Shown: piece after piece, positions 10,876 through 23,770 of the stretch
Position numbering within the stretch: the first letter of the stretch is position 1
Layout of the letters: each line of letters starts with the position of its first letter
Assembly: GCA_947846985.1 (NCBI GenBank)
Contig: CANTUZ010000004.1
Coordinates: forward strand, 51,747,672 to 51,811,671
Length of the DNA: 64,000 bases
DNA from: Fratercula arctica
Taxonomy: Eukaryota > Chordata > Aves > Charadriiformes > Alcidae
Reading direction: 5' to 3'
The notes under the pieces: generated by a model
The model's input: the letters and a program-made list of their open reading frames with translations, nothing else
Told to the model about the DNA's origin: nothing
The model's database searches: none
Program-made: the position numbers and the translations under genes

Positions 10876-13800
10876 ATCTTGGTAGTGCTGAGACTGGGAC
10901 TTTACTGCCCCATCTAATGCCCCATCCTATAGATCTGTGAGCTACAAGGGTATTCCTGACAGATCAGAGGGGTGTCAGCTTTGCAAGGAGACACTCATAG
11001 TTTCTGGCAAGTCTTCCTTCTGGTCTACCCAAATAAATGTTGGCTAGCAAACTGCGAAGCTCTGGTTGCTGTGTGTCTGGGTACCAGCTCCTGTAACATT
11101 TGCAGTCAGGGTTTATGAGCAACTCTGTATGTGTGCAGCATATAGTACAAGGACACCAGAGTCCTGGCTAACAGTGCATTGTAAAAATAACTTCATAATT
11201 CACCTATTAGGCCTTTGTGGTTTATTTTATCATATTGTCTCGTCATACACAGTTTCATTTTATTTGATTGCATTGATTTTTGTTGTAAATACCTCTATAT
11301 TAGAGTGGAGGGTGTGCTAGACACGCTTTATTTTTTTTTCCTCTGTGGTATTTCACTCTGACTTTAAAGTTCTTGGCATGAAACCAAAAGACAAAACAAA
11401 ACTCATAGGCAATATAATCCCAGTAAGAAAGACAAAGCTCTCTTCTTAGGAAATCTCTATTAAGGAGCTGCTTTGGCCATATGGAGAGATTGTTGTTACT
11501 CCCTCAGCACAGAAATAACAAGCCGTAATAGCTGACTGAAATGACAAATTCTTTCTATTTAGTATTAGAGAGATATTCTGCATTGACAGTCTCTCCCAGA
11601 CTGTGCCATTAAAATGGAGCAGGAAATAAGAAAATCAGAGTGATAAAGAACAGTAGTGCTAATAATGGAGAGCCCCCAATGTTTTGTAGAAAAAGGTGTT
11701 GCTCCACTTGACTTCAGAGAAGTCTGCATTGTATTGGGTGGTGGAAGGATGCCAGCGCACTGTATTACAAAGTTTATAAAGAAGCCTGTGACCTTTTTAA
11801 ATCACTACAAAACTGCAGCAGATTAACAAAATGCCTTCGCACTTAGAGTGGAAAAACTTTTTTAATATTTTATATGCACTGACTTACAGCAGCAAATAAA
11901 TCATTGTTTCATGTTGTAATAAGCTTTAACTTTGTTTTCTAGAAGCAACCTGCATCCAAGAAATTATATTCTTAATGGAAATATTGAGCAAAAACTAGAG
12001 AAATTTATTAAAGCTTCATGTGGACGGCCAAACAGGGCATTGCTGACTTCGTTTCTATTGGTCTTCCTGCAAAGATGATATTGTAGCAATAATAGATGTA
12101 AGGCAATAATGGATATAAGCCAAGTAGAAATAGTCAGAAAGCCAAGGAGATCATAAATCTAATAATACTGAGGAAATTATGAGTCTGATTCTGACTTTTT
12201 CGTAGATTGGTGGACAAAAATCAGGAGTGCCTCCTTAGCTACCAGTGGAGTCACCTGGCAACAAGTGATAGAAAAAGCAGTCCTTGTATCTTGTATGAAA
12301 AGTAAAAGACTGTAAAATATTGCACGTTAGTCCAAATGTGAATAGAATAATGAATTATTCTGCAAAATGAAGAAGGGTGCTAATCAAAATGAGCGCATTT
12401 TATAAGCGAGGGTTAAGCCATATTGGAAGTATTTTTGGGTGGCTTCACAAAGTGGGGAGGGTTTACCAAGGTAATCTATTGTTTGTTTCTCATTTCTCTA
12501 GTTGTCACTGTGATGGGTAGAGGACTATTGTTCTTAGAAATGAACATTTCACAAATGTTCTTCATTTTGACTGAACTGGAAAACTCATTTGTGATACACA
12601 AGAGGGGATCTTCAAGGCTGATGCAAACAGATTAGATCTTTTTTGAATAGGTGTTCTACAGCATGAATATTACATATGCCTGACAACTTAGAAGAGGGAA
12701 AATATACACAGGGTGTATATTTACAGGGTGTATATATACTCTTGGCTGTGCTGATTCTTTTAAAATATGATGGCGTGTTGCCAACCAAAGATTATCTTTG
12801 TTGTTTTGTAATTCTAATAAACAGCTTTAGCGATTGGTTAAATTACTTGAGTCATTTCAATCAAATCACAGCTGCTGTTTAATTTACAAAGCAGTTAGGA
12901 TCATCCTCTAAACCCCTGTGCTTTTGAGCAAAACAAACAAGTGTGAACGCTTCTCTTCCAGGTATCATTTAGTAAATACTGCTGTATTACAGCTTTCAGA
13001 CTTTAGATCAGTAACATGCATTTAAGTAAATGAGTTGATAGAATATCTGTCTGACTTTCACAAGGCACAAACCTTTTTCTCTCAAGACATTAAGACTAAA
13101 ATGAGTGCAGTGCAGCTTTGCAGTTGTGCTGTGTTCTGACAAGGCAATGACATTCGCAATTACCTGCTTTGTGTCATTGCTTTGATGTGTCCATTCATAG
13201 ACAATGCTGGAAGATATGAGAGGTGCCAACTGAGACTACTTTTAGATTGGAGTCTTCAAATGATGGATTGGTGGATAAAGATCATATTTATTTGTTTCAA
13301 ATACAGTTATTCTAGGGTTGTACCATCCACAGTTGGCATGCTGTACTGGAGAATTGAGCAACTGCAGCTCTGGCATAGTCTTTCAGCCAAATAAATGTTT
13401 GTCCTGTTGTTTAACCACAACCTGGGGAAGTGCTAGAAATGTATGGACTGAACCTGAATGGTTATTGGTTTCTGAGACATGATCTCATGTCTGAAACCCA
13501 CTGGACATTAAGCTGTTGCTACTGATTGCACTCATTTTGGCTGCTTATTTGAGATGAATGTGTGAGGGCTGTATTTCCAAACTGTCTGGGTACCAACAGC
13601 ATCGGGAGCATTGAGGGGGTAATATGGGATCCAAGCACCACCTAAAACCAGGACTTGGTGTCCCTTGTAGTGTAGAGGTGAGTTTCAAAATCTTATCGTA
13701 CCTTTTGTATCTGTTAGCTTGCATATTTGAATGTACAATTTTTATGATTGCATTGCCAGAACAATTGATATGTTGAGATACAACTATTGCTTCATATGAA

Positions 13801-14520
13801 GAAATTGGTATTTAATATGCTAAAAATTGATTAGCATTTGTGAAGTCAGAAAGGACTAAAAATAAATTTATTTTTACATGAGAATTGCAAAAGATTTTAC
13901 AATCCCAGTTTCCTCTAAGGCAAGGAGACATTCCTCCTGATAGGAACAGAATATTATTTCCATAACATGGTTCACCTTACTTATATTGTAGATAGTGAAC
14001 CATGACTTAGTGACAAAACCATCTATTTGGCATTGACTTTCAGGAATAAAACCCTTTGGTAACTCTGATGTACAAGTATTACATAACCCACCATGTATAG
14101 CCATAAGAAATTAGTTCATCAAGTATTTTGGTATCTTGCTTTTGGAATTGCTGTCCAGAAATATTAAGCTATAGTTTTCACAGAATTGGGCAATAGTATT
14201 CTTTCACTGGAGGATCATTCCTGATGGTCAGATGTGATTTAAATGCAGAAAAAGATTATGGTAGGCAGCAGTGATGTTGCTAATTATCTGATGACCAGAT
14301 GTCAACCAAAGTTGACACCTACAAGTCATCCATATCTTCTCCTACAACTTTGTTTCTAGCAGACTCAGATATGCTTGTCTAAAGTCACACTTAGTTCAAT
14401 TCTTCATTTAAAATGGATGTCACTGATATCATACCTAACCAACATCTTAAAAACTAAAAGACAATTTAATTATGTGTTCTCCTTCCATCTTGTGTCCATG
14501 GAGATGTAACATTTTAATTA

Positions 14521-14565
14521 AATTTTTTTCAGGACCTTTAGTAATTTTTTTTCAGGACCTTTAGG
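14521..14565 (+). repeat. Local tandem duplication, 22/23 bp unit, two copies
   Basis: AATTTTTTTCAGGACCTTTA occurs at 14521 and again, with one extra T, at 14543. The copies differ only in T-run length, which indicates a recent slippage-type duplication. Confidence 0.85.
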
Positions 14566-16469
14566 TCCTCCTGAGAGCAGCTGCATTTCCTCCTTCAGAC
14601 ATAATTTTGCTACTCTATAACACACAAGCATCCTGGCAAGCTTCATGAGCCTGTGTGAAGATGGAAGTTGAAGCTTTTTTGTTTGAAGACGTCCTTTCCC
14701 TTATGTTGCTGTAAGACTTGGAAGCTATGCACCTTTTGTAGGCAGTGCCCACTCAGCAGAGAGTTGCAATCTAGCTGTGTTTTTGCATTCAATGTTTTCG
14801 GTTTCTTTTATCATGACTAATATGAAAGAAATTTGGATTTGTTTTCTATGTTAGTTCTTGGTTTAAAAATCTACAACTTTTAAAAAATAACTCTACACAA
14901 GTTAGCAGTGTTCTCCAGTCTTGCTCCATTTGCAATTCAGAAAGGTCACAGATATCCCAGAACTCTACAAATTATGACTTCAGTGCCTTCACTGGTAGTT
15001 TTTGAAGATACTTGTAATCACTTAATTTTTTTCTTAAGTCAGTAATGCTGAAATGTGGAAGCCTTCTGTATATCTAGAGGCCACCCAGAAAATAGCCCTA
15101 ATTGTCTGATGGATATCTATAAAGGGCAGTATTGTTTTGCTTTAAATAAAGGTATTAAAAGAATGTGAAGATGGCAAAGAAAAGCACAGAAACACAGAAA
15201 CATAGGACATTCCAGAATTAAAACCACTCATGAAAGTTTAATTTGACTAACGTGTGCATATGCATTGTGATACTGTTTAAATTACTGTAATCATACCTTT
15301 TTTTTTCCCCTCTTCAAGGCATGTGCCTGTTTTGACACCTATTGGCAGGTTCTATCATCTTTATTTTTATTTGAGAAGATTCCAGCTTCCATGCTTATGG
15401 GATGTATTGGTCAAGGGATTTAATGTTGGCTTTTCAGGTGGTTATGTCCAGTGGATTGAAAGATTCAGAATAAGGCTGTTGCATACAAATCCCACTTCTG
15501 CCCTTCTCTGGTTCTTTCAACGCTCTGCTCTAAGCCAAGGCTACAACTCTGACTCCCAGTGCTGAGAGATGTCTCTCCCTTTACAGGGGGTCTGGTTGGA
15601 CTGGGATATCCACTTCTGGAAAAGTCAGATGTTTTTCCTGTGATTATTTTTCAGCTTTCCTTTCACTTGTGCCTCCTGGACCAGGCTTTATGCTGCACTG
15701 GGTCCTGTAGTGCAAAATCAAAGCTCTGCTGTCTAAAATCAGCAACCTCTGGAGTGCTGCTTGAAGGTGTGTCATTGCCTCCACTACCATATAGAGCCAA
15801 AAGAATGATTAGTTAGATGGGGTTAATACTTCTCAGTGGGGAGGACAGAATGGCAGCTTGCCTTGATGATGCTCAGATTCTGGTCAATAACCTGTTTTTT
15901 AGCATGCTTCCTCTGTTTACATCTCTGCTAACTGGGCATTCAATTTTGAAGTGACAAAGGTTGTCTGATAATTTCAAATAACATATTCTAGAGGACAGCA
16001 CACTGCTACAGTTGTATGCCTCTGGTGACCTCTCAGTGCTTATTTTCTCTTGATATTAAACTAAGACATTTCAGATCCACCGTGGCATTTTAAACGGGTC
16101 TTGGTTTGGGAAGTCAGACTGTAAATGTAAGGTAACTATCATGATCATTATACAAACAATCCCACAAAGTTCAATTCTGCTTGGAGCAATTTAAAATCTT
16201 TGCCAGTGTTTTCAGGTATGTTGGCCTTAGAGGACCTTTAGAACTCATTTCTACTTTCTCTATATTTAAACTAATTAATTCAGCTTTAACTCCATTCAAA
16301 ATGAGGAACTTCTGATGCAGCTGTGAGATGCTGCATCAAATGGTCATTAATATAGCATTGGGACAGCAGAGTAGCAATGTGTTCATCGCCCGTTTCAGTG
16401 GTTTTACTTGAGTAGTTTTCTGGTTAATGTCGCTTTCCTTATAACTATTACAGAGCCAAGCTACCTGGA

Positions 16470-16740
16470 TTTCAATTCAAAATCCTCTAGTCCCAGCGCT
16501 GACCAGGAGGAAAGAAGACAGCCTGCAGTACGACACTGTAGTGTGGGATACCAGGTTGCAAGTCAGGAGACGCAAGGGATCATTTCTCAGCCACCGACCT
16601 ACCGTACCTCTTAGTCTGTTCGTGCAATTTCCCCTGCCACTGTATCTCATCTGTTTTGTAAGCTCTTGGAGCAGGACATAATCTCATTTAGCATTTGCTT
16701 AGGGTGTAGAAAAAGAGAAGCCTCAAGATAAAATACTCCC
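16470..16740 (+). repeat. Ancient MIR-like SINE remnant
   Basis: Reading left to right there is a CCAGGTTGCAAGTCAGGAGA block, a 'cagccaccgacctaccgtacctctta' block, then CATCTGTTTTGTAAGCTCTT and GGAGCAGGACATAATCTCAT. These appear in the order of the amniote MIR/CORE-SINE group (a 'gggagtcaggagacc' box, 'tgtgaccttgggcaagtca', 'tcatctgtaaaatg', 'ttgtaagctcttggggcaggga'). Divergence is high, as expected for a pre-avian insertion. Boundaries are approximate. Confidence 0.45.
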
Positions 16741-18894
16741 TTTCTAAGCTGTCTGGAATGGAAACAAGTATGATGGAAAAATGATGGTAACAGAAGGGCA
16801 AACACAGGTAATAACTTTACTCCTGACCATATCAGGAGGATGGGTCATTATTGCTTTTTGATTTCTCAAGACAGCCTGGTCATTTGCTGCCATATCCTTG
16901 AAGGCTGGCAGCTGACATCTTTTAAAGCAAAATGCGATATGGTTGTATAACTGATGAAAATGATTCGTTGTTTATACTCCCACTAGAGGCAGAATGATAT
17001 TATTTTGTGGGTAAAATACATTCAATTAAAACCCAAGAACTCATCTGTTTTTGAAGTTCAAATTCAAGTGGGTAAATAATTTAGGCCACAAAAAGTGGAG
17101 GGAAGTATTCAAGTATCCGAGTATTGCATCTCAGTGAATTTAAAGTTAATTTTGGCATTGTTTCAAAGTGGCATTTTTCTATTTAAAAATGGACCTAAAT
17201 TAAAAGTACAGATCTGCCTCCCTGTTCATGTCATCTTTTGACCAAACAAAACAGTCTAAGCTCCTCACCTACTTTGCTGATGCTGGACAGAAAAACGTAA
17301 TTATTTTTCAAGAGGGAAGCCACTTTTGCCCACGCTAATGTGACCAATATTCATTCATTTTTCAATCAGTCTAAGTGCCCATACTCATTAAATCTCCATA
17401 GATTGTTTACTTCTAAAACATGTCCTGTATCTCTTTTCATTAAAGTGAAATATGACCACTGTAGCAGTCCAGTGTATTCCCATTTCAGATTTACTTTTAA
17501 GGAAATTAAGCAATTATCTTCAAGGCATCTATAAATTAGAAAATGCATGTCAAAAACTGTAACTGGTTTACTCAGTAAATAGCTTGATAATTACAGCTGT
17601 GCTGAGATGTTTGACAAAGAATCTCATGCTGTCAGAACCCCAAGTCCCAGCAGAGTTACTACGAGGTCAAAAGAAACCTGACATAGAGGTGTTGAAGCAC
17701 CAGCACTTCTAAAGCTGCTCCCAGGATGAACTGATGACCTTTCTGAGACTGGAAGGTAAATATGGAATGAATTCATGCACTGTGATCTTGCTCTGAATGT
17801 AATTATGTTTAATATGCAAATGAACCAAGATGTGAAAGACAGTGAGGGACTGAGGGACTGGGATGTGCGTGGGGAGCCAAGCTTCAATAGATCTCTCAAG
17901 TGTTTGTTCACCTTGGCAGAGCATGTGATTGGAATTAGTGTCGAACGCTTTTCTAACTGCAACATTGTTGAACGTAATTTGGCATATGCTTGAATAGGTA
18001 GGCTTCTGAGACCAAATGCAAATTTGAGGTACAGACACCATCGCCTGGAAGCCAGAACTGGTTATTCTCCCACCGCTGCTATGCTGTGCTCTGCAGAACA
18101 CAGCAATTGGTGGGCAACCACAAGAGCAACGGCAGAAGTTTTCTGTTCCTGCTCTGGATATCTAGATCTGGTGAGCCAGGGCTGGGTTAACATTGAGATG
18201 GAAGTCAAACCCCTTAATTTGTCATCCCTGAGGGACAGACAATGGCATTTTACCTGCCCTGAGGAGGAATTCCTGGCTGTATAACACAGGAGGAGACACA
18301 GCAAATGTCCACTCAGATAATTGTTCAGGAACTTCTCATCTCGCAAAGTCTTAGGATTATTACAGAGAGTGAGAGCGCTGTGTTGTGCACTCACCACAGA
18401 CTTGGAGGTATCGCTCTGAAAGAGCAAAGAATAACTATACTATAGAAAGTACTCTAGGAATAGCTTTGAAGCAAGGAATGTGAGATAATCCTATTTTGAC
18501 GGAGTACGGGCTACAGACTGTTATAGTCCAGCTCTGAGCGTATATTTTTACCTTCACTTTGTAAGATGGAGAGTGAATAAGAGAGTTCACCATTCTGTCC
18601 TGGAAAAGAGCTTCCTTATAGACCTTCTTTTTAAGTTTTCGCGTGGGACTTTCTCAATATTAGCTGTTAGGGACCTTTCAAACCCATCAGGTTGAACAAT
18701 GAATCAGTAACCATTTGCTGTTTTCTTCTAGGAACTGAACCTCAGTTCTACAGAGGTAATAATATATTTTCGTGCAGCAAGTAAACTACCTGTGTGGTAG
18801 CTGTATGCTGTTTATATCTTCATTTGCTGGCTTCTAGAGCAGCATGTAGAGTGGATATCAAATTATGAAGGGATATCTGCAGGTTTTCTTTTAC
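16741..18894. other. Non-coding stretch, nothing recognised
   Basis: Several overlapping open frames of 70-130 codons occur on both strands between 17.6 and 18.4 kb, but they overlap antisense to each other, have no family resemblance and lie in slightly GC-richer DNA where stops are rarer. I see no repeat family here until the CR1 tail at the right edge. Confidence 0.45.
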
Positions 18895-18945
18895 AGGGTA
18901 CCTTCTTTGGACTAGATGATCATTGCAGGTCCCTACCAACTGAAA
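18895..18945 (+). mobile_element. CR1 LINE 3' end (3' UTR)
   Basis: The sequence TTGGACTAGATGATCATTGC followed by AGGTCCCTACCAACTGAAAT matches the conserved CR1 3' UTR ('ttggactagatgatctctaaaggtcccttccaaccc'). It is immediately followed by a simple-repeat tail, as CR1 elements are. Only about 50 bp is recognisable, so this is either a severely 5'-truncated insertion or an older copy whose upstream part has decayed. Confidence 0.85.
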
Positions 18946-19100
18946 TATTCTATTCTATTCTATTCTATTCTATTCTATTCTATTCTATTCTATTCTATTC
19001 TATTCTATCCTATCCTATCCTATTCTATTCTATTCTATTCTATTCTATTCTATTCTATTCTATTCTATTCTATTCTATTCTATTCTATTCTATTCTATTC
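18946..19100 (+). repeat. Microsatellite (TATTC)31 grown from a CR1 tail
   Basis: An uninterrupted array of 31 pentamer units (155 bp). All units are TATTC except three consecutive TATCC units at 19006-19020. It starts directly at the CR1 3' end, so it probably arose by expansion of the element's terminal repeat, which in typical bird CR1 is an ATTCTRTG-type octamer. The long open frame across it is a translation artefact of the repeat (a repeating SILFY pattern). Length is likely polymorphic. Confidence 0.97.
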
Positions 19101-21403
19101 TTCCTTCTCTCCATGGCTGTTCATCTCTCTCCCACCCCTCTGTTTTGGGAGTGTGCCCTCCGACCAGCTGGCTATGCCTCTGGTGCTGAGTGCCTCCCCT
19201 TGCAAAGGTGAGCTGTTAACAGCAAACATCTCATTCTGTACTGGATGCTTCTGGCTCCTATGTCTCTGCAGAATATTCAGATGACTTATTTGCCAAAGTT
19301 AAGCCAAGTCCTGCGTCCAGTCTAAACATTTAAGCTCTTTGCCTGTCCTGTACTTTCCATGTCAGAGAACTGGCTTTGAACTTCAGCACTTTAAAGTTCT
19401 TCCACTGTAGCTACAAACTGTACAGGTTGCACAGAGCTACATGGGTCTCTGTTGCTGTCACAGCAGATCTGTTGTTTGATGTGCCGTAGTTATTCAGCCG
19501 TTCCACCACCTATATGTAGACTACAGAGGCAGGATTCAGAGTGAAAGCACAAAACATCCTTGCAAAAATAAGGTCATTTGCTATTAATTAATCCATGTGA
19601 TTATTGTTTAAAAAAATAAAAATGAAATAAAAGCATTTTTTTAGCAAGGTACTTCCCTATTTGGGCAATTGATCCTATATGAACTATTGAAGCCTAATAG
19701 TGACCTCTTAATAAGGAATGCCACTCATCACATACTCAGGAAATACAATGTATTTATTAACCCAATAAGCACCCTGATTATTTATATTTCATGCCTGCTT
19801 AGGCTGGAGAACCATGTAGCCATCCAGTGTGCAGATTTTTCCTCCCCGTATTACCCTGTTAGAGGGGTTTTTTTTCCAGCCTGTTGTGTTCTGGTTTGCA
19901 CCTGGGTGGTCACTTGGGCAAAACCAGTATTTTGGTATATGGCTTCCCAATGCTCAACATAATGAGGAGCAGAAGCAGGACATGCAAGGTAGTTACCAGT
20001 AAGCTGGACTTAGACAAGCTGGGAAAAAGACAAGAAAGAGGAAGGAGAATATAAAAGGAAGGACAAAAGGAATAACAAGCATGAATCAATATTCATTCCA
20101 CTGATTTTCATTTCACAGCTTTTGCTGAGGATTCAGCAGAAGACATCTATATAGGCAATGTTAAGAAAATGCTGTCATATTTTTCATATGCTAGTGTGGT
20201 TTATGTGTTCATGTTTCTCACAGTTAGCAGTAACGGGAAGAAATGCAATCCCAAACTTCCAGTGGAATGGGGAAACCATTGAAAGAAGCTGTCTGCTGAC
20301 GCTAGACTGCAGAAGTTATTTTCTTTACCAAAATGAAGATCTTCAATAAAAGCTCATTATCAGCCTACTGAAGATTTTTATGCCAATGAAGGGTCTGACA
20401 GTTCATACAAAACTAACTACAGACACAGAAGCTCTTACAAAAGAATAAAACTTGAAATCTACTTATTTTCAACTCTTGTCTTCAATTAATATCATTACAG
20501 AGCCCAGAATGAGCCCAGCTTCTTCATACGCACCACCCCTCTAACCTCATAGTACCTTCACTTCTGTTCATGCGGAGTCAGAATCAGATGCTTTCTTCCT
20601 GCCCCCAATTTGGGTAAACTGCTTTTCTTGGTCCAGAAATGAGGACTTTTTCATGTGTATTTCACGCTATTCCAAATGCTGGCTGCAGCCACTGGTTATT
20701 TGGACTCTAATAGTTGTTTATGATTAAGTTATTGGGGCAGCCAAGAGGTGTATTTAACCAATGATCTTTTAAACTTGTGTAAAATGCAATATTTCCAGTT
20801 GCTTCCTGGATGTCACAGTTTGTGCATTATTTGATTACTGATATGGACTTTTCTGTGCCTAAGTCCCTCTTGGTTAACTCTCTGAGAACTGCGATCTGAT
20901 AAATGTTGCAGTGTTACGCATTTTCCAATGTCAGGTAAATAACCCAGGTGGATGTGTAAGAAACAAACTTCCCCTATCAGGTCATTAAATCATTTATAGA
21001 ATCTTATTTGGTGGTATTTCCTGAGAGGCAGCTGACTTGGAATAATCAAAATTTGACTTCATGTTAAGAAAATACATATTCAGATCTGTTGCTAATCAAG
21101 GAAAATATACATGTAGTGAAATTCTTCGAGTCATTTTGATAGAACGTGGTAACTAGGCTGCATAAATAAAGAAAAGGCCAGCTCCCATCCAGGTAGATTA
21201 GTTCAAAATGGTAGTCACCTGTGCGAGCAACTGCGCATGTCTCCCTCTCTCTCTGCGCCTTTCCACATCTTTCCTTCTGCCATGTGCTGTTCCTTGGATC
21301 CCGGCAGCTCTCCTGGGAACAGTCTATTCCAGTGTCGTGTGGTCAGTATCTCAGCATGGAAGTGTCTCAGTTGCTATTATGTTGCAGTTGTGACATTTTC
21401 TGG
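19101..21403. other. Non-coding stretch, nothing recognised
   Basis: No coding homology, RNA gene or transposon signature seen. A pyrimidine-rich patch, TTCCTTCTCTCCATGGCTG, follows the microsatellite. Short open frames at about 19.7-20.0 kb and 20.2 kb are unremarkable. Confidence 0.5.
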
Positions 21404-21475
21404 CCTTTTTTTCTTTCTTTCTTTTTTTCTTTTTTTTATTTAAAAGAATCTTTCTCTGTCTTCCCTCCTCCCCGC

Positions 21476-21506
<31 letters not shown>
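21404..21506 (+). repeat. Polypyrimidine tract ending in 30 cytosines
   Basis: A T/C-rich tract from 21404, broken only by a short A-rich patch at about 21438-21449, ends in an unbroken run of 30 C at 21477-21506 followed by GCAG. The C run can form an i-motif, and its G-rich complement a G-quadruplex. Open frames across it on both strands (poly-Pro or poly-Gly) are artefacts. Exact C count may be affected by sequencing. Confidence 0.95.
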
Positions 21507-21507
<1 letters not shown>

Positions 21508-22999
21508 CAGTTAGAATTTTCCTGTAAATTGTCCAACTAGAGGTACAGAGACTCTTGAATAGTCTGTCTTTATGAGGATATGTTATTTTCTACTTTGTAT
21601 TAGTTCATTTGTGCTGGAACCTTCTCAGTAATCTTGCAGTCAAGGTGCCCACAAGTCTCTGTAGCCATTTCAGTGTTAAGGGCAGACTGCCTTCAGCACT
21701 TTCATGTCACTTCTTAAAAATAATTTCTGAAGGTATTTGTTCTTTGTGAGGCTGATGGTGTCCTAGGACTGTGCCTTTGAGTGAAAGTAGTGCACGGGTG
21801 GGCACAGCTCAAAGAAAGGTGGTGGTTTTCTGATCCCAGATTCCTGAGATCAACAAATGCAAATAGTTTATTGCGTTCAGATGGTGCTTCTGTGCATCCA
21901 GAGGCTGATCCACAGCCACATCTGTCCAGGCAAAAATCCCCAAACATCTTTTCCACCAGATAGGAGGGAGTGGGTCCTCTCCTCCAGTTTGGGCTGTTTT
22001 CAAGGTAGGCAACATTTTAGTCCTACCTTATAAGCTGCTCCCTCCTGAACTCCCCTTGTCCCTCTGACACTGGGCAACACTTTAAATCCCAGCTTCTAAA
22101 TAGTTGACTGCCATTCACTGCACCTATTTATCTTGCCCATTAAGGCCAGTGGCCTTTGGGAGTCTTTAGTGGAGTGGGATGACATGAGGAAGGGGTACTG
22201 CAAAATACTACTTCTGCTCCAAGAAAAAGAAACATGCAATCCCCCTTATTCTGTGAATTCAGGGATTTGGGGAGTGGTTAGAGCACAATGAGGCAAGGTT
22301 GGGGTCCCCCTTTTTCATGTGAAATTATGCAGAACTGGTAAAAGCATTGTGCATTCTGGCAAGTGCATTTGTCTTCAACACCCCTTGACAAAAAGAGTAA
22401 ATTACAAGCTGTTGTGATACTTTGTGGCTTGAGTCTCCTAGCAACAGCGCTTCCTCCGAAGATGACCCTTGTCATTTCAGAGTGCCTGAACCTGGAAATT
22501 TTAAATGGCCTTATATGGTTATAATGAACTTTAAATAAGCCTTTTCTTTATGAAAGCCTCATTTCCCATTAAGCAGATTTTATTTCCAAATCTCATGATA
22601 GCTTAATAATAAAATATTATAATAGTTGCGCTTATTGTAAGTAGAATCACAAAGGAGGTAAGTGGTTTGTTTTTCATAAACACACCTGAGTTAATGTTTA
22701 TTAAGCCAACTGTTTTTTAAAAACTTGTGTTCTCTGAGACTGAGAAAAACAGCTCTTATTTACTGAGTGGTTTAGGGCTTTACAACTGATATCTATTATT
22801 ACCAGTGTACCTGAGGTCCTACTGGGTAAGTGACTGGTAAGTAATTTTACTTATCTTTCATTTTTCTAAACTTCAAATTTTATTTGAAATTCTTTCTCCA
22901 CCTCATTTTTTTTTTCAAAACTCAGCCTTTTTTATTTGTTTGTGAAATAGAGATTTGTAATGAAAATACATTTCAGGGGAGCAAAACTGGCTGAAGACT
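21507..22999. other. Non-coding stretch, nothing recognised
   Basis: A modestly GC-richer segment at about 21.75-22.2 kb carries overlapping short open frames without homology I can name. It could be a decayed repeat, but I see no family signature. Confidence 0.45.
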
Positions 23000-23770
23000 T
23001 CAAAGAAGTAGATACAAGTTGTGCACTGAGTGGTGCACAGCTGTGCCATGGGCAGCCTTCAGAGATCCATCCTGGGTGCGATGTCGTTTAGTACTTTTAT
23101 TAATGGACTGAATGATGGCATGGAAGTGATGCTTACACACCTTGCAGATTCTCTGAACGGCTGGGTGAGCATTTATGCTGATCTTGACACAGGAAGGAAC
23201 AGGATGCAATCTCCTGAAGATGAAGCCCTGCACTTGTTCAGGAATAGTTCCTTATATAGTAAGAGAAAATGTCCTCAGGAAAAGGCCCACACATCAGGCA
23301 TGAATCAATAATGCCACCATGTCGGGGAAAAAAAAGAAACGTTTTTCCTGATAAAATGTCAGGCAAAACAAGTATGTCCTTCTGCTTTATTGGGCTGTGG
23401 TGGGAGTGCTGTATTCAGTTTGGGGCAGTATGATGCAGGGATATCAACAAGAGCAGTGGCAAAGATTGTGAAGCTAGGAAACATGGTCTCTGAAGAAAAC
23501 TGAAAGAAAAATAGGATTTGCTTACCTTCAGAAAAACTGAGAAGCAACATAGTAAAACTCTTTTAATATGTAACTGGGATGCCATTGAAAGTGGCAGTTA
23601 GCAGCTGCTCCCCCTCTCCAGAGAGCCTCTCTGTCTCGTATATGAAACTAAGAACAAAGTCACTAGAGGAGGAGAAGCTGAGGCTCTGTTTTGACTCTTA
23701 CATGCAAGGCACAAATTTAGAGCGATCTTTTCTTAATGCTTTAAGAAATGAGATGCTATTTTAGGGAACA
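23000..23770 (+). mobile_element. Old CR1-type LINE fragment (RT domain to 3' part)
   Basis: The frame at 23030-23311 contains GSLQRSILGAMSFSTFINGL, matching the CR1 reverse transcriptase motif 'PQGSVLGPVLFNIFINDL'. About 17 residues later HLADS occupies the place of the catalytic FADD motif; the second aspartate is replaced by serine, so the enzyme would be inactive. Further on, GGGAGTGCTGTATTCAGTTT at 23403 matches 'LEYCVQFW' coding DNA, and CTTTTAATATGTAACTGGGA at 23560 matches the 'VFKYVKG' region. Several frame changes separate these blocks. Recognisable sequence runs to about 23770. It is an old, 5'-truncated, dead copy, closer to ancient L3-like CR1 than to young avian subfamilies. Confidence 0.75.

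Larger units (their letters stand above)
8811..16469. other. Long non-coding stretch with no named gene
   Basis: AT-rich apparently unique DNA. Diverged continuation of the CR1 fragment may persist just beyond 8810 but fades quickly. A small exon-like frame (10826-10875) and a local tandem duplication (14521-14565) are listed separately. A good acceptor-like sequence at about 15300-15319 leads only into an open frame without recognisable homology. Confidence 0.45.

Noticed and set aside
15300..15565. Good acceptor-like tract (CCTTTTTTTTTTCCCCTCTT then CAAG) followed by an 80-codon frame
   Set aside because: The frame has no recognisable homology or coding-like signature and no partner exon; pyrimidine tracts are common here.
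17624..18427. Cluster of overlapping 70-130 codon frames on both strands
   Set aside because: Mutually antisense, no family resemblance, no splice pairing; explained by local scarcity of stop codons.
18916..19284. 122-codon plus-strand open frame with repeating SILFY residues
   Set aside because: It is the translation of the TATTC microsatellite; five-base units give a repeating five-residue pattern free of stops.
21221..21536. Open frames on both strands with poly-proline or poly-glycine
   Set aside because: They are produced by the polypyrimidine and C30 tract; no splice or homology support.
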